From Sphingobacterium spiritivorum (lineage in GTDB: Bacteria > Bacteroidota > Bacteroidia > Sphingobacteriales > Sphingobacteriaceae), in NCBI RefSeq assembly GCF_016725325.1, contig NZ_CP068083.1, forward strand, positions 3,472,001 through 3,536,000: a DNA stretch of 64,000 nucleotides, given 5' to 3'. Shown here one piece after another: positions 36,340-46,376 of the stretch. Below the pieces are notes generated by a model, which was not told the DNA's origin, made no database searches, and saw nothing but the letters and a program-made list of their open reading frames with translations. Positions within the stretch are counted from its first letter, which is position 1. The number at the start of each line of letters is the position of its first letter. A program made the translations under genes and the position numbers.

Positions 36340-37848
36340 ATGGATATACAGGTAAGACCTTTGACCAAAAAGGACTATAGAGATTTGAGAAACTCCATGG
36401 AAGAAGCCTATCAGGGTATGGGAGAAGTCTGGAGCCGGGAGAATATCGTTGATCTGATTGATTTGTTTCCGGAGGGGCAGTTGTGTGTGGAGGTTGATGG
36501 TCATGTTGTCGCTTGTGCTTTATCCATTATCCTTAATTCAAAAAAGAATAATATCTACGATAGTTACTACGACATTATTGATGATGGAAAATTCAGTAAA
36601 CACACACATGAAGGAGATACTTTATACGGTATAGAAGTTTTTGTGCATCCGGATCACCGTGCATTGCGTCTGGGACGAAGACTTTATGACTCCCGTAAAG
36701 AATTGTGTGAACAACTCAATCTCAAAAGTATTGTAGCAGGAGGGCGTATCCCTAACTACCATAATTATTCAGAAAAGATGAGTCCTCGTGTCTATATTGA
36801 GAAGGTAAAACGTAAAGAGATCTATGATCCGACGTTAACGTTTCAGTTGTCCAATGATTTCCACGTCAAGAAGATTCTGAAAAACTATCTGCCTGAAGAT
36901 ATGGATTCTATGGAATTTGCGGTATTACTGGAATGGAATAACATTTACTACGAACCTGATTCCCGCTCTATTTCTACATCCAAACAAACTATTCGTCTTG
37001 GATTAATACAATGGCAGATGCGCCTCTTTGATAATGTGGAGGCTTTTTATGATCAGATTGAGTTCTTCGTCGATACGGTCAGTGACTATGGAGCAGATTT
37101 TATTATGTTTCCCGAATTTTTCAATACACCATTGATGAGTCCGTTTAATGATCTTCCTGAACGGACAGCAATGAAAAGGCTGGCCGAGCTCACTAATGAT
37201 ATTGTAGATCGTATACAGCAATTCGCAGTATCTTATAACGTGAATATTATAGCCGGATCTATGCCTGTCTATGAGAATAATAAACTGTATAATGTTTCCT
37301 ATCTCTGTCACCGGAGTGGTAAAGTAGACTCCTATCGCAAGATCCATATTACTCCGAATGAATCTAAATATTACGGAATGATAGGAGGGAATGAAGTCAA
37401 AGTATTTGACACAGATTGCGGTAAGATCGGGTTATTGATCTGCTATGATGTAGAGTTTCCGGAGTTGAGCCGGATACTGGCGGATCAGGGTATGCAGATT
37501 TTGTTTGTTCCGTTTATGACAGATACGCAGAACGGGTATATCCGTGTACGTACCTGTGCTCAGGCCCGTGCTATAGAAAATGAATGTTATGTGGCTATTG
37601 CGGGTTCAGTAGGGAATCTGCCTCGTGTCAATAATATGGATATTCAATACTCTCAATCGGCTGTATTTACGCCGTCAGATTTTGCTTTCCCCAATAATGC
37701 CATCAAAGCAGAAGCAACTCCAAATGCTGAAATGGTGCTGATCGCGGATGTGGACTTATATGCGTTGCGGGATCTGCATGAATATGGTACCGTCAAGATT
37801 ATGAAGGACAGAAGGAAAGATCTGTACGACGTACGGCTATTGAAATAA
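36340..37848 (+). CDS. Fusion of GNAT acetyltransferase and carbon-nitrogen hydrolase (nitrilase superfamily)
   Basis: A protein of 502 residues. The first ~190 residues form a GNAT acetyltransferase domain; the acetyl-CoA loop is in HPDHRALRLGRRLYDSRKEL near residue 105-125. From about residue 215 there is a carbon-nitrogen hydrolase domain with its Glu-Lys-Cys triad: E259 (FPEFFN), K334 (YRKIHITPNE) and C368 (LLICYDVEFPEL). The domains act on unknown substrates; the order GNAT then hydrolase is a known combination in Bacteroidota. The protein likely acetylates and hydrolyses amides in a single step or two linked steps. The 263 bases upstream have no gene. Confidence 0.93.
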   Translation: MDIQVRPLTKKDYRDLRNSMEEAYQGMGEVWSRENIVDLIDLFPEGQLCVEVDGHVVACALSIILNSKKNNIYDSYYDIIDDGKFSKHTHEGDTLYGIEVFVHPDHRALRLGRRLYDSRKELCEQLNLKSIVAGGRIPNYHNYSEKMSPRVYIEKVKRKEIYDPTLTFQLSNDFHVKKILKNYLPEDMDSMEFAVLLEWNNIYYEPDSRSISTSKQTIRLGLIQWQMRLFDNVEAFYDQIEFFVDTVSDYGADFIMFPEFFNTPLMSPFNDLPERTAMKRLAELTNDIVDRIQQFAVSYNVNIIAGSMPVYENNKLYNVSYLCHRSGKVDSYRKIHITPNESKYYGMIGGNEVKVFDTDCGKIGLLICYDVEFPELSRILADQGMQILFVPFMTDTQNGYIRVRTCAQARAIENECYVAIAGSVGNLPRVNNMDIQYSQSAVFTPSDFAFPNNAIKAEATPNAEMVLIADVDLYALRDLHEYGTVKIMKDRRKDLYDVRLLK

Positions 37849-37882
37849 GAGAAGGATAGTAATAATCAGGTCCTGATGTAGA

Positions 37883-37927
37883 AAATCTTCACCCCGCATA
37901 TTTGTAGAACATGCGGAGTGAAGATTT
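37883..37927. terminator. Terminator between the GNAT-hydrolase gene and smc
   Basis: Stem 37883-37899 with 37911-37927, one mismatch, 11-base loop, followed by TATTTTT on the plus strand. The smc stop is 5 bases away on the minus strand. Confidence 0.82.
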
Positions 37928-37931
37928 ATTT

Positions 37932-40900
37932 TTAAGCGACATCCCTCAGGTCGACAGCAACTACTCTGGATATTCCTTGTTCTACCATCGTCACACCGTA
38001 GATGACATCTGTACTTGCTATTGTACGCTTGTTGTGCGATACGACAATAAATTGTGAATCGTTAGAGAATTCACGGATAATATTGTTGAATTTATCAATA
38101 TTGGTATCATCAAGCGGTGCATCTACCTCGTCGAATATACAGAAAGGCGCAGGCTTGAGCAGATACAGGGAGAATAACAGTGCGGTAGAAGTTAATGTCT
38201 TCTCTCCTCCGGACAACTGATTGATAGAAAGCGGACGCTTTCCTTTAGGACGTGCAATAATGTCTATATCAGACTCCAGTGGATTGTCTGGATCAGAAAG
38301 AGTCAGGTCACAACTGTCTTCTTCATTAAATAAAGAACGGAATACACGGATAAAGTTTTCACGGATCATAGTAAATGCTGTCATAAATTTATCTTTGGCA
38401 GAATCATCAATCTCTTTGATAGTCGCCATTAACGAATTTTTAGCTTCCAGCAGATCAGACTTTTCTTTCGTAATGAATTCCGATCGCTCATTCATTTCAT
38501 CATAGGCTTCTTTGGCCATAGGATTGATTGTTCCGTACTCATCCAGTTGCTTCTTGATCTTTTCGCATGTCATCTGCAATGCTTGTTGCGACAGGCTTGT
38601 TTCCGGAGGTTCAGTTTCCAGAAGGTCTTTGAGGTCAATATTGAATTCTACAGAAAGACGTTCCCGAAGGGCATTCAGATCGATCTGTAATTTGGTCTTT
38701 TTATCTTTAATCTCACCGATCAGCATATCGGTAAGCTCTTTTGATTTGCGCGACTGTGCTATTGCTTCTTCCAGATCATTGATGATTTTGCGTGAGGCAT
38801 AGAAATCTTCTTCTATTTCCTGTAACCCTTTTTCCAGTGACTCTTTCTGAGCATACATAGCCAGCAGATCCTCATCATTATGATCTACGTGCTGGAGGGT
38901 ATCTTTTATACTTTGTTGTACCTGTTCGTATTCAATAGTATTCTTTTCTATACGGACTTCAAATGTTTCTTTCTGAACATCTCTGTATTCCAGATCTTTC
39001 TGAATACCCGATACTTTATTCTGTTGCTGATGAAAATGAATATTCTGTTGATTGAAAACAGCTGATTTTTCAGTCAGGATCTCCGATATTTCATTAAAGT
39101 TTTCCTGCAAATCCTGTACTTCCAGATCTCTCTTCTGGTTCTCTATCTTCAGATCCTGCAGGGTAGGATCTGCTGTCAACAGATCATTGGTAATGGTCGT
39201 GATCTTATCTTCAATATCCTGCTTGCGATTATGACTGTTGGTAATAAATGTCTGATACTGTTCCTGTTTGGTTTTGACGGATATCAGTTCATTGTTGAGA
39301 CGGTTAAGCTGGTGGCGCAACTCATCTATAGTTTCCCGTTGTGAATTGTTTTTGAGCGATACCAGTTTACCGGACTGTTCTACTTCACGGTCTTGCAATT
39401 CTACGATCTGTTGGTTCAAAGTTTTGATCTCTTTTGCCAGATTTTCAAGGTTTTTGGCTCTTCCGATTCTCTTTCCTTCAAATAAACCTACGGAACCACC
39501 CATAAGCCCTAATCTGTTTTTTGCAAATCGTCCCTCTTTGTGTAGTATGATAGTATCATCCTTTGGAAGCTGTGTTTCCAGATCGGCAGACTCTCCGTGT
39601 TTCAGAATAAAAACATGTTGTAGTAAAATCTCACACAACGTTCTGTACTTTTCTTCTACGGTGATCACATCCAGAGCCCGGATCAGTTTTTCATCCTGAA
39701 TAACAGGTGCAGCGTTAGGATGTGACGTGATCGCGTCCAAAACAAAAAAGTTAGCTCTACCTCTCGAAGCATCACTCAATAGTTGGATGGCGTGTACTGC
39801 ATCCTGTTGAGAATCTACTACATAATGATTCATAATAGGCTCCAGGTAATTCTCTACTGCGACACGATAGTCTTCTTTACAAAAAAGAATATCAGAGAAT
39901 AGCGGAAACTGCTTTTTCCAACCTGCACTTTTGCGTAAAAAACGGATGGATTCGGGAAATCCTTCCAGATTGTCAACCAGTGACTTCGTTAGATTGTATT
40001 CGTTTTGTTTAGCATCCGCTATACGACTTTGTCTGTTGAGTTCATCCTTTACAGACTGTAATTCGGACTCCGTAGCAGTGATTTGTAGCTGTAGTTCGCT
40101 TTCTGACTGTATAGCGGATTCGTATTGTTGTTGCTGAGAATCTACCCGACCTTCAAGATCTGCAACAGCGATATTAAATTGATTTAATTCTGTTTCTTTA
40201 GAAGCAGTATCACTGACATTGCGCAGCGATTCCTGCTGAAGAGCATCTTTTTGTATATTGAGTACGGCGATATCTTTTTCCAGCTGATAGATCCGGCTTT
40301 GAATCTCGGCTCTTTCTTTTTGAAAACTATCTAGTTTCGCTTTAGCAGACTGTTGCTGTACCCTCAGCTCTTCTACTTCGGTCTTGTTTGAATCCAGATC
40401 CGTTTTGATGCTGTCAAATTTAGATTGTTCCTCAAAGAGTTCCTCATTGAGTCTCTTAATATTATAGAACGCATGATTGAGCTGTTGTTTATCATTTGCC
40501 AGTTCGGTACTGAGCCTCGTTTCTTTTTCCTGCAAATGACGCATCTGCTCATTTTTGATCTTTTTCTCAGATTCGTATGCTCTTATCTTATTGATATATT
40601 CGTGCGTACTCTTTTGTTGCACGGACAGATTTTTCTCTTTAGCAAGAATATCCTTTTTCTTTTCTTGCAGTTCTGTTTCCTGGAGCCCGATCTGGGATTG
40701 ATTTTGCTGGATTACTTCCTGTTGTGCAGTTTCCTGTTCTTCCAGCTTTTCCAGGTCCTGACTGAAATCTGCAAGTTTAAAATAAGCCAGACTTACACTG
40801 GCATCTTTATACTCATCTTTGAGACGGAAATATTTATCCGCTTTCTTTGCCTGATTTTCAAGACTCTTCAGATTCTTGCCAATCTCAAACAAAAGGTCAT

Positions 40901-41474
40901 CCACGCGGCTAAGATCATTTTCTGTTTCCTTCAGTTTAGAAAGCGTTTGCTTTTTGCGCACCTTATACTTGGATATACCGGAGGCTTCTTCAAACAGATT
41001 CCGGCGGGAATTATCTTTATTATTGATGATCTCATCAATCATTTTCAGTTCAATGATGGAATACGTATCAGCACCAAGACCTGTATCCAGAAAAAGATCC
41101 GTGATGTCTTTTAAACGACATTTTACATCATTCAGTCTATATTCACTTTCTCCGTTTCGATACAGTTTTCGGGTAATATTCACCGTTGAGAACTCTGTAG
41201 GAAGAATATTCTTTGTATTATTAAAGGTGAGAGATACTTCGGCCAGATTCGCAGGCTTACGGTTTTTAGTACCGTTGAAAATAATGTTTTCCATCTTTTC
41301 CGAACGCAGCGCCCTTGTACTTTGTTCACCCATTACCCAACGGATAGCATCTACCACATTGGATTTTCCGCAACCGTTAGGGCCTACAATAGCGGTCACA
41401 CCATCATTAAAGTTGATTGTTATTTTGTCTCCAAAACTTTTAAACCCCTTTATCTCCAACTTCGTTAACTGCAT
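37932..41474 (-). CDS. smc: Chromosome segregation ATPase SMC
   Basis: A protein of 1180 residues, the usual SMC length. The Walker A motif is GPNGCGKS at residues 31-38. Two long coiled coils run about 170-500 and 670-1010. Between them lies a hinge (about 515-640, with FPLFSDILFCKEDYRVAVENYL). The C-terminal head has the signature LSGGEKTLT and the Walker B CIFDEVDAPLDD. It condenses and separates the chromosome. It lies upstream of recX in the same orientation order (recX first, then smc, 116 bases apart). Confidence 0.97.
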   Translation of the reverse strand: MQLTKLEIKGFKSFGDKITINFNDGVTAIVGPNGCGKSNVVDAIRWVMGEQSTRALRSEKMENIIFNGTKNRKPANLAEVSLTFNNTKNILPTEFSTVNITRKLYRNGESEYRLNDVKCRLKDITDLFLDTGLGADTYSIIELKMIDEIINNKDNSRRNLFEEASGISKYKVRKKQTLSKLKETENDLSRVDDLLFEIGKNLKSLENQAKKADKYFRLKDEYKDASVSLAYFKLADFSQDLEKLEEQETAQQEVIQQNQSQIGLQETELQEKKKDILAKEKNLSVQQKSTHEYINKIRAYESEKKIKNEQMRHLQEKETRLSTELANDKQQLNHAFYNIKRLNEELFEEQSKFDSIKTDLDSNKTEVEELRVQQQSAKAKLDSFQKERAEIQSRIYQLEKDIAVLNIQKDALQQESLRNVSDTASKETELNQFNIAVADLEGRVDSQQQQYESAIQSESELQLQITATESELQSVKDELNRQSRIADAKQNEYNLTKSLVDNLEGFPESIRFLRKSAGWKKQFPLFSDILFCKEDYRVAVENYLEPIMNHYVVDSQQDAVHAIQLLSDASRGRANFFVLDAITSHPNAAPVIQDEKLIRALDVITVEEKYRTLCEILLQHVFILKHGESADLETQLPKDDTIILHKEGRFAKNRLGLMGGSVGLFEGKRIGRAKNLENLAKEIKTLNQQIVELQDREVEQSGKLVSLKNNSQRETIDELRHQLNRLNNELISVKTKQEQYQTFITNSHNRKQDIEDKITTITNDLLTADPTLQDLKIENQKRDLEVQDLQENFNEISEILTEKSAVFNQQNIHFHQQQNKVSGIQKDLEYRDVQKETFEVRIEKNTIEYEQVQQSIKDTLQHVDHNDEDLLAMYAQKESLEKGLQEIEEDFYASRKIINDLEEAIAQSRKSKELTDMLIGEIKDKKTKLQIDLNALRERLSVEFNIDLKDLLETEPPETSLSQQALQMTCEKIKKQLDEYGTINPMAKEAYDEMNERSEFITKEKSDLLEAKNSLMATIKEIDDSAKDKFMTAFTMIRENFIRVFRSLFNEEDSCDLTLSDPDNPLESDIDIIARPKGKRPLSINQLSGGEKTLTSTALLFSLYLLKPAPFCIFDEVDAPLDDTNIDKFNNIIREFSNDSQFIVVSHNKRTIASTDVIYGVTMVEQGISRVVAVDLRDVA

Positions 41475-41590
41475 ATTCCTTAATTTACTTCTTCTAAAAA
41501 ATAACGTGCGAAAATACTAAATATGTTTATATCCACGTAACATAGATTTTAAGTTAAGTTTATTTTTGAAGGATATGATCCATATTACCG

Positions 41591-42076
41591 TCAATCTATG
41601 TTTTCTTTTAGGATATCCCATATTTCTGTGCTTTCATAACCTCTTCCCGAAGCATATTGAGCCAACTTGTTTTTACGGATATAGGGATCGCTCTCTTTTA
41701 GAGAAGCTGCTTTCTTTTGCAGGATATTTGCAAGGCGGGAAAGGTATTCATCGTAATCAATAGATGCTAAAGCCTGTTTGATTAGAGGAGGTGATACTTT
41801 TTTGAAAGTAAGACCCTGTTTGATTTTTATTTTTCCCCAACCTTTCATTCTGAATTTGCCCGAAGCATAGGCCAGGGCAAACCGCTCTTCATTGAGGAAA
41901 TTGTCCGAAATAAGCTCGACAATAATATTCTCTACATCCTCCTGATGCAGACCCCAATCATAGAGTTTGTCTCTTACTTCCTGTTGTGCACGCTCCTGAT
42001 AAGCACAATAGCTCTCCGCTTTTAGCTTCGCCTGTGCTGCTGTCAGTATCTTCTTTTTCTTTTCATCGTCCTGCAT
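41591..42076 (-). CDS. recX: RecX regulatory protein
   Basis: A protein of 161 residues made of short helical repeats. RecX features: YCAYQERAQQEVRDKLYDWGL near residue 20-40, then ISDNFLNEERFALAYASGKFRMKGWGKIKIKQGL. RecX limits RecA filament growth. There is no recA in this window. It is divergent from the murF-alr gene. Confidence 0.93.
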   Translation of the reverse strand: MQDDEKKKKILTAAQAKLKAESYCAYQERAQQEVRDKLYDWGLHQEDVENIIVELISDNFLNEERFALAYASGKFRMKGWGKIKIKQGLTFKKVSPPLIKQALASIDYDEYLSRLANILQKKAASLKESDPYIRKNKLAQYASGRGYESTEIWDILKENID

Positions 42077-42148
42077 CTTACAAAAATTAAAAAAATACCC
42101 AACTTATGGAAAAAATGGCAATCTTTGATCTACCAAAAGAGAGGTAAT

Positions 42149-44590
42149 ATGTACACGATTTCAGAGATTCAGGATATTATAAAACCCCGCAGATCTTATT
42201 TAGCCGATACTAAAGTAAGCATTCATTACCTGCTATATGACAGTAGAAAGATTGCACATGAAAAATTAGGTATTTTCTTTGCCTTTACCGGACGTCAGGA
42301 CGGACATCTTTATATTCAGGATGCTTATCATAAAGGCGTACGTAATTTTATTCTGGAAAAGGATACCGAGCAGGAAGTACAGATGCCTGATGCGAATATC
42401 CTTTGGGTTGAAAATTCATGGACAGCCCTGCAGTCATTGGCGCAATATAACAGATCACAATTTCAGGGACCAGTCATTGGTATTACAGGTAGTAACGGGA
42501 AAACTATAGTCAAGGAATGGTTATTTCAGCTGATGTCTCCGGAATATAAAATCTACAGAAGTCCTAAGAGTTACAATTCTCAACTGGGTGTAGCCTTATC
42601 TCTTTGGGATCTTTCCAATCAATATAATCTGGCTATTATCGAAGCAGGTATTAGTCATGTGGGTGAAATGGATCGTTTGGAAGCTATGATTAAGCCAACT
42701 TACGGTGTGTTGACCAATATCGGTATTGCTCATCAGGAAGGATTTGCCTCTAAACTGGAGAAAACAGAAGAAAAGCTCCGCTTATTTAAAGATGCGGAGA
42801 CGTTTATTTATCCGGCCAGATATCTGGAGGCTGTGCAGATACCCTATAAACCGCGGAAACTTTCCTGGGGAGAAGAGGAAGATAATCAACTGGAAGTCTA
42901 TTCTATCCGTAAACCGGAGAACGGACAAACATATGTAACATTATACCACGGAGGAAAGACATTTGGTATTTCAGTTCCGTTTACCGACAGTGCCGCTATG
43001 GAAAATGCCATTACATGTGTAGCGGTGATGTTGCGTTTCGGTTACGATACGGCTTTAATAGCTGAGCGGATCAAGAATCTGTTGCCGGTTGAGATGCGTC
43101 TGGAATTGAAGAACGGCAAAAATAATACATCGGTCATAGATGATTCCTACAGCAATGATCTGGTATCCCTGCAGATTGCTTTGGATTTTTTAAATCAACA
43201 GCATCAGCATGCGAATAGTATATTGATCTTATCCGATATTCCGGGTGTCACCCTGACGGATGAAAAAAATCTCAACAAGCTCAAGCGTCTGGTTGCAGAC
43301 CGTAATCTGACTCAACTGATCTTAATAGGACCTGTACTGAAACAATACGCTGAAGAATTAGCGGTACCTTCTCAATGCTATGTATCTACAGCAGATTTTA
43401 TTGCTAATCTTAAAGAGATGGAATTTCGGGATGCTACTATATTACTGAAAGGAGCACGTGAGTTCCATTTTGAGGACATCAGTAAGCTTTTAGTTGCAAA
43501 ATCTCATGATACAGTCTTAGAGATTAATCTGAATGCTTTGGAGCATAATCTGAATGTGTATCGTGGTCTGGTACCCAAAGATGTGAAAATAATGGCTATG
43601 GTTAAGGCCTTTTCTTATGGAAGCGGCAGTTTCGAAATTGCGAATCTCTTGCAGTTTAATAAGGTAGATTATCTTACCGTAGCCTATGCGGATGAAGGTG
43701 TGGAATTACGTAATGCAGGAATTACATTGCCTATTGTTGTCATGAGTCCGGATGAAAATGCTTTTGAATCCGTAGTGCATAATAATCTTGAACCCGAAAT
43801 CTATAGTTTTCGTATTCTCAATGCCTTCATTTCATTCGTTAAAATCAAAGGTTTAAAGAATTTTCCTATTCATATCAAGGTAGATACCGGTATGCACAGG
43901 TTGGGTTTTATGCCGGACGAAGCAGATGCCCTGATTGATATCTTGAATAAACAGGATGTGGTCAGAGTGCAATCGGCATTCTCTCATCTTGCCTCAGCTG
44001 CTAATCCAGAGGATAATGCTTTCACAACTGAGCAGATCCGAAAGTTGGATCAGTTTACGGAAAAACTGCAGGATAAATTAGGATACCGCTTTTTGCGTCA
44101 TATAGCAGCTACTTCAGGTATTGAGCTTTGGCCGTCTGCTTATTTTGATATGGTGCGTTTAGGGATAGGGATGTATGGTGTTGAGGCAAGCAGAACGGAT
44201 CTCAACCTGCAGACAGTAGGTATATTGAAGACCAATGTAACACAGATTAAGCATATCTCTGCATCGGAGACAGTCGGCTATAACCGCCATGGCGTATTAC
44301 GTCGGGACAGTAAAATCGCAACGATCAAGATCGGCTATGCAGATGGATATGACCGTCGGTTTGGTAACGGAGTAGGGAAGATGATGATCAATGGAGTTCT
44401 GGTTCCGACAGTAGGGGATATCTGTATGGATATGTGTATGCTGGATGTTACGGACACCGGGGTAAGTGAAGAAGATGAAGTTATTGTGTTTCCGGATATT
44501 TCAAAGGCTGCAAAAAGTATAGGTACGATTCCATATGAATTGTTGGTCAATATTTCACAACGGGTAAAAAGAGTTTATTTTTACGAATAA
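42149..44590 (+). CDS. Fused UDP-MurNAc-tripeptide:D-Ala-D-Ala ligase (MurF) and alanine racemase (Alr)
   Basis: A protein of 813 residues from the ATG at 42149; an earlier ATG at 42125 would add eight residues. Residues about 1-440 are a Mur ligase with the ATP loop GITGSNGKTIVKEW at about 111-124 and the DDSYSND stretch. Residues about 450-813 are a fold-III alanine racemase. The pyridoxal lysine is in MAMVKAFSYGSGS, the catalytic tyrosine is in SETVGYNRHGVLRRDSK, and the PLP contact is in SGIELWPSAYFDMVRLGIGM. The fusion, known in Bacteroidota, joins D-alanine supply to its use in the peptidoglycan precursor. It is divergent from recX. Confidence 0.95.
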   Translation: MYTISEIQDIIKPRRSYLADTKVSIHYLLYDSRKIAHEKLGIFFAFTGRQDGHLYIQDAYHKGVRNFILEKDTEQEVQMPDANILWVENSWTALQSLAQYNRSQFQGPVIGITGSNGKTIVKEWLFQLMSPEYKIYRSPKSYNSQLGVALSLWDLSNQYNLAIIEAGISHVGEMDRLEAMIKPTYGVLTNIGIAHQEGFASKLEKTEEKLRLFKDAETFIYPARYLEAVQIPYKPRKLSWGEEEDNQLEVYSIRKPENGQTYVTLYHGGKTFGISVPFTDSAAMENAITCVAVMLRFGYDTALIAERIKNLLPVEMRLELKNGKNNTSVIDDSYSNDLVSLQIALDFLNQQHQHANSILILSDIPGVTLTDEKNLNKLKRLVADRNLTQLILIGPVLKQYAEELAVPSQCYVSTADFIANLKEMEFRDATILLKGAREFHFEDISKLLVAKSHDTVLEINLNALEHNLNVYRGLVPKDVKIMAMVKAFSYGSGSFEIANLLQFNKVDYLTVAYADEGVELRNAGITLPIVVMSPDENAFESVVHNNLEPEIYSFRILNAFISFVKIKGLKNFPIHIKVDTGMHRLGFMPDEADALIDILNKQDVVRVQSAFSHLASAANPEDNAFTTEQIRKLDQFTEKLQDKLGYRFLRHIAATSGIELWPSAYFDMVRLGIGMYGVEASRTDLNLQTVGILKTNVTQIKHISASETVGYNRHGVLRRDSKIATIKIGYADGYDRRFGNGVGKMMINGVLVPTVGDICMDMCMLDVTDTGVSEEDEVIVFPDISKAAKSIGTIPYELLVNISQRVKRVYFYE

Positions 44591-44642
44591 TGCGCTGATG
44601 ATTTTGCATCTTTGTAAATCATTTTTTAGGGTATAATACGCC

Positions 44643-45239
44643 ATGTTTTCAAAAATTTTTAGAGGATTTTTAAACTATCTGATCAAGGGTACCTTGGTCA
44701 TGGTTCCTTTAGCAGGAGCAATTTTTCTGATTGTCTGGATTGTAGCATCTGTAGATTCCACATTGAATCTGACTGAACATTTCTTAGAGGATGAAAGTGG
44801 CCATCCCTTGTATATTCCAGGTATCGGAATCTTAACTGTTATATTGATTTTAGTTCTGGCAGGTGTTATATTCACAAATTTTGTGACAGATCCGATTAAG
44901 CAGTGGATTACACGTCAGATTAACCGTATACCTTTATTTAACACCTTATATTCCTCTATCAAGGACTTCACAGAAGCCTTTGTCGGGGATGCCAAGAAAT
45001 TCAATGAGCCGGTATTGGTTACGGTCAATGATATGGGGCTTAAGAAAATCGGATTTCTAACGCAGCATGATCTGAGCAAGCTCAATCTTCCGGATGATGT
45101 TATCGTTTACTTTCCTTATTCCTATTCTTTTGCCGGTCAGGTTGTAATCGTTAAGGCTGATAAAGTAGAAAAATTGAATATGTCTGCTACAGATGCGATG
45201 AAACTTGTTGTTTCCGGCGGTGTCAGCGGTTTGGAGTAA
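44643..45239 (+). CDS. DUF502 membrane protein
   Basis: A protein of 198 residues with two hydrophobic segments near residues 14-40 and 60-82. It has the DUF502 pattern: a first helix followed by SVDSTLNLTEHFL, then PGIGILTVILILVLAGVIFTNF, then LFNTLYSSIKDFTEAF and FPYSYSFAGQVVIV. Function unknown. It lies 52 bases after murF-alr and may be cotranscribed with it. Ends at a bidirectional terminator. Confidence 0.92.
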   Translation: MFSKIFRGFLNYLIKGTLVMVPLAGAIFLIVWIVASVDSTLNLTEHFLEDESGHPLYIPGIGILTVILILVLAGVIFTNFVTDPIKQWITRQINRIPLFNTLYSSIKDFTEAFVGDAKKFNEPVLVTVNDMGLKKIGFLTQHDLSKLNLPDDVIVYFPYSYSFAGQVVIVKADKVEKLNMSATDAMKLVVSGGVSGLE

Positions 45240-45258
45240 GATATTTGTAAATGTATAT

Positions 45259-45296
45259 ACAAAAATGGCCCTGCAATTTTGCAGGGCCATTTTTGT
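45259..45296. terminator. Bidirectional terminator between DUF502 and the Hsp90 operon
   Basis: A perfect 18-base stem, 45259-45276 with 45279-45296 and a 2-base loop at most (in practice four), with A and T tracts on both sides. The last codon of the minus-strand helical-repeat gene is at 45298, so the hairpin serves both convergent units. Confidence 0.92.
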
Positions 45297-45297
45297 A

Positions 45298-46365
45298 TTA
45301 TCTTGTTTTTATCTGATTAGTGAAATTGTTATTCTCATTGCGAAGGTCAAATTGCTTTGCCAATAACTTTGCTTTATCCAGATAGTAAGTATAAATATCA
45401 TCCACTGTATAGGTGTTTTCCGCACTGTATAATGCGTGTGACGGTGGAATATTCAGGCTGATAGTCTCATTACCTTGCTGTTGAGCTAATGCTTCAGCCA
45501 TTCCTCTGGCAAAGAAAAACCTTGTGCTTTTATCTGTATCCAATGTCCATGGAATGAATTGTTCGACATAATTCCAGGCTGATTCGGGTTTTAATGCAAA
45601 GATGACCGGCATAAAATCTCCCAATGAACTAATCAGATAGGTGTCTTCTTCCCGTTCAGACAATTCCTGTATTACCCGGTCTAAGTATTGCTGTGCAATA
45701 TCATGCTGGCCATTTATCAAAGCGTGGTAGGCAATATTCACTCGGGTTACAAGTGGAACACGGGCGCAGGTATATTGTTCCTGGAGGATAGGTTGCGCTT
45801 TATTCAGCCCCTCTTCAAAATTATTAGCCTGCAGTAAGGTCAGCACTTCGCTGTCCAGTTCACATGCCTGACAATCGCTGATACCATCCCGGGGGAAAAG
45901 GTTGATCTGGCTTTGCAGATAACGACTCTTTTCTACATCCATCTGTTCTGCTGCTTCATGCAATAATTTGGAGTGATAGGCTCTGAGATTATATCCTTCA
46001 AGTTCAGATCTTCTTTTGAAATCGTCCATAATATTATCCATATGAGCAAGACTGATTTCAGGGTTAGACTGCACTTCGCTGATGATCCATTTGTATTTCC
46101 AGAGGAGTTCTTCGACATCATACTCATCAGGAGAAGCATCATACGCATTTAGCAACCAGCTGAATGTTGGAAGAAAGTTCTTGCGGTCAGTGTGCTCCCA
46201 TTCAATATCCATCAACTGCATGCGCAGTTCATATGCCCATTCAATATCCTGATTATCATCCGCCAGTTGTATGGCCTGTAGAAAATATTTGATCTTATCT
46301 TTATTTTTATCATCCAGATAAGATGCTTTATTTAAGAGTTTTTGTATTTCTAATGTATAGATCAT
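45298..46365 (-). CDS. Helical-repeat (TPR-like) protein, third gene of the Sel1-Hsp90 operon
   Basis: A protein of 355 residues, all alpha and acidic, without signal peptide or membrane helix. The pattern is of TPR-like helix pairs, for example DKIKYFLQAIQLADDNQDIEWAYELRM near the N-terminus and LVTRVNIAYHALINGQHDIAQQYLDRVIQELSE near residue 200-235. A short DCQACELD motif near residue 165 contains a CxxC, with two further cysteines nearby; this could bind metal or be chance. I know no named family. It starts 11 bases after the Hsp90 gene, so it is cotranscribed and probably works with it as a client adaptor. Function is not known. Confidence 0.7.
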   Translation of the reverse strand: MIYTLEIQKLLNKASYLDDKNKDKIKYFLQAIQLADDNQDIEWAYELRMQLMDIEWEHTDRKNFLPTFSWLLNAYDASPDEYDVEELLWKYKWIISEVQSNPEISLAHMDNIMDDFKRRSELEGYNLRAYHSKLLHEAAEQMDVEKSRYLQSQINLFPRDGISDCQACELDSEVLTLLQANNFEEGLNKAQPILQEQYTCARVPLVTRVNIAYHALINGQHDIAQQYLDRVIQELSEREEDTYLISSLGDFMPVIFALKPESAWNYVEQFIPWTLDTDKSTRFFFARGMAEALAQQQGNETISLNIPPSHALYSAENTYTVDDIYTYYLDKAKLLAKQFDLRNENNNFTNQIKTR

Positions 46366-46376
46366 GTTGTTGTCTG

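Noticed and set aside
40425..41114. Long open frames antisense to smc, for example 40425-41114 and 40876-41520 on the plus strand
   Set aside because: They lie opposite the coiled-coil coding regions and head of smc, lack any recognisable motif and have low-complexity F/L/I- or S-rich translations. They are shadows of the real gene.
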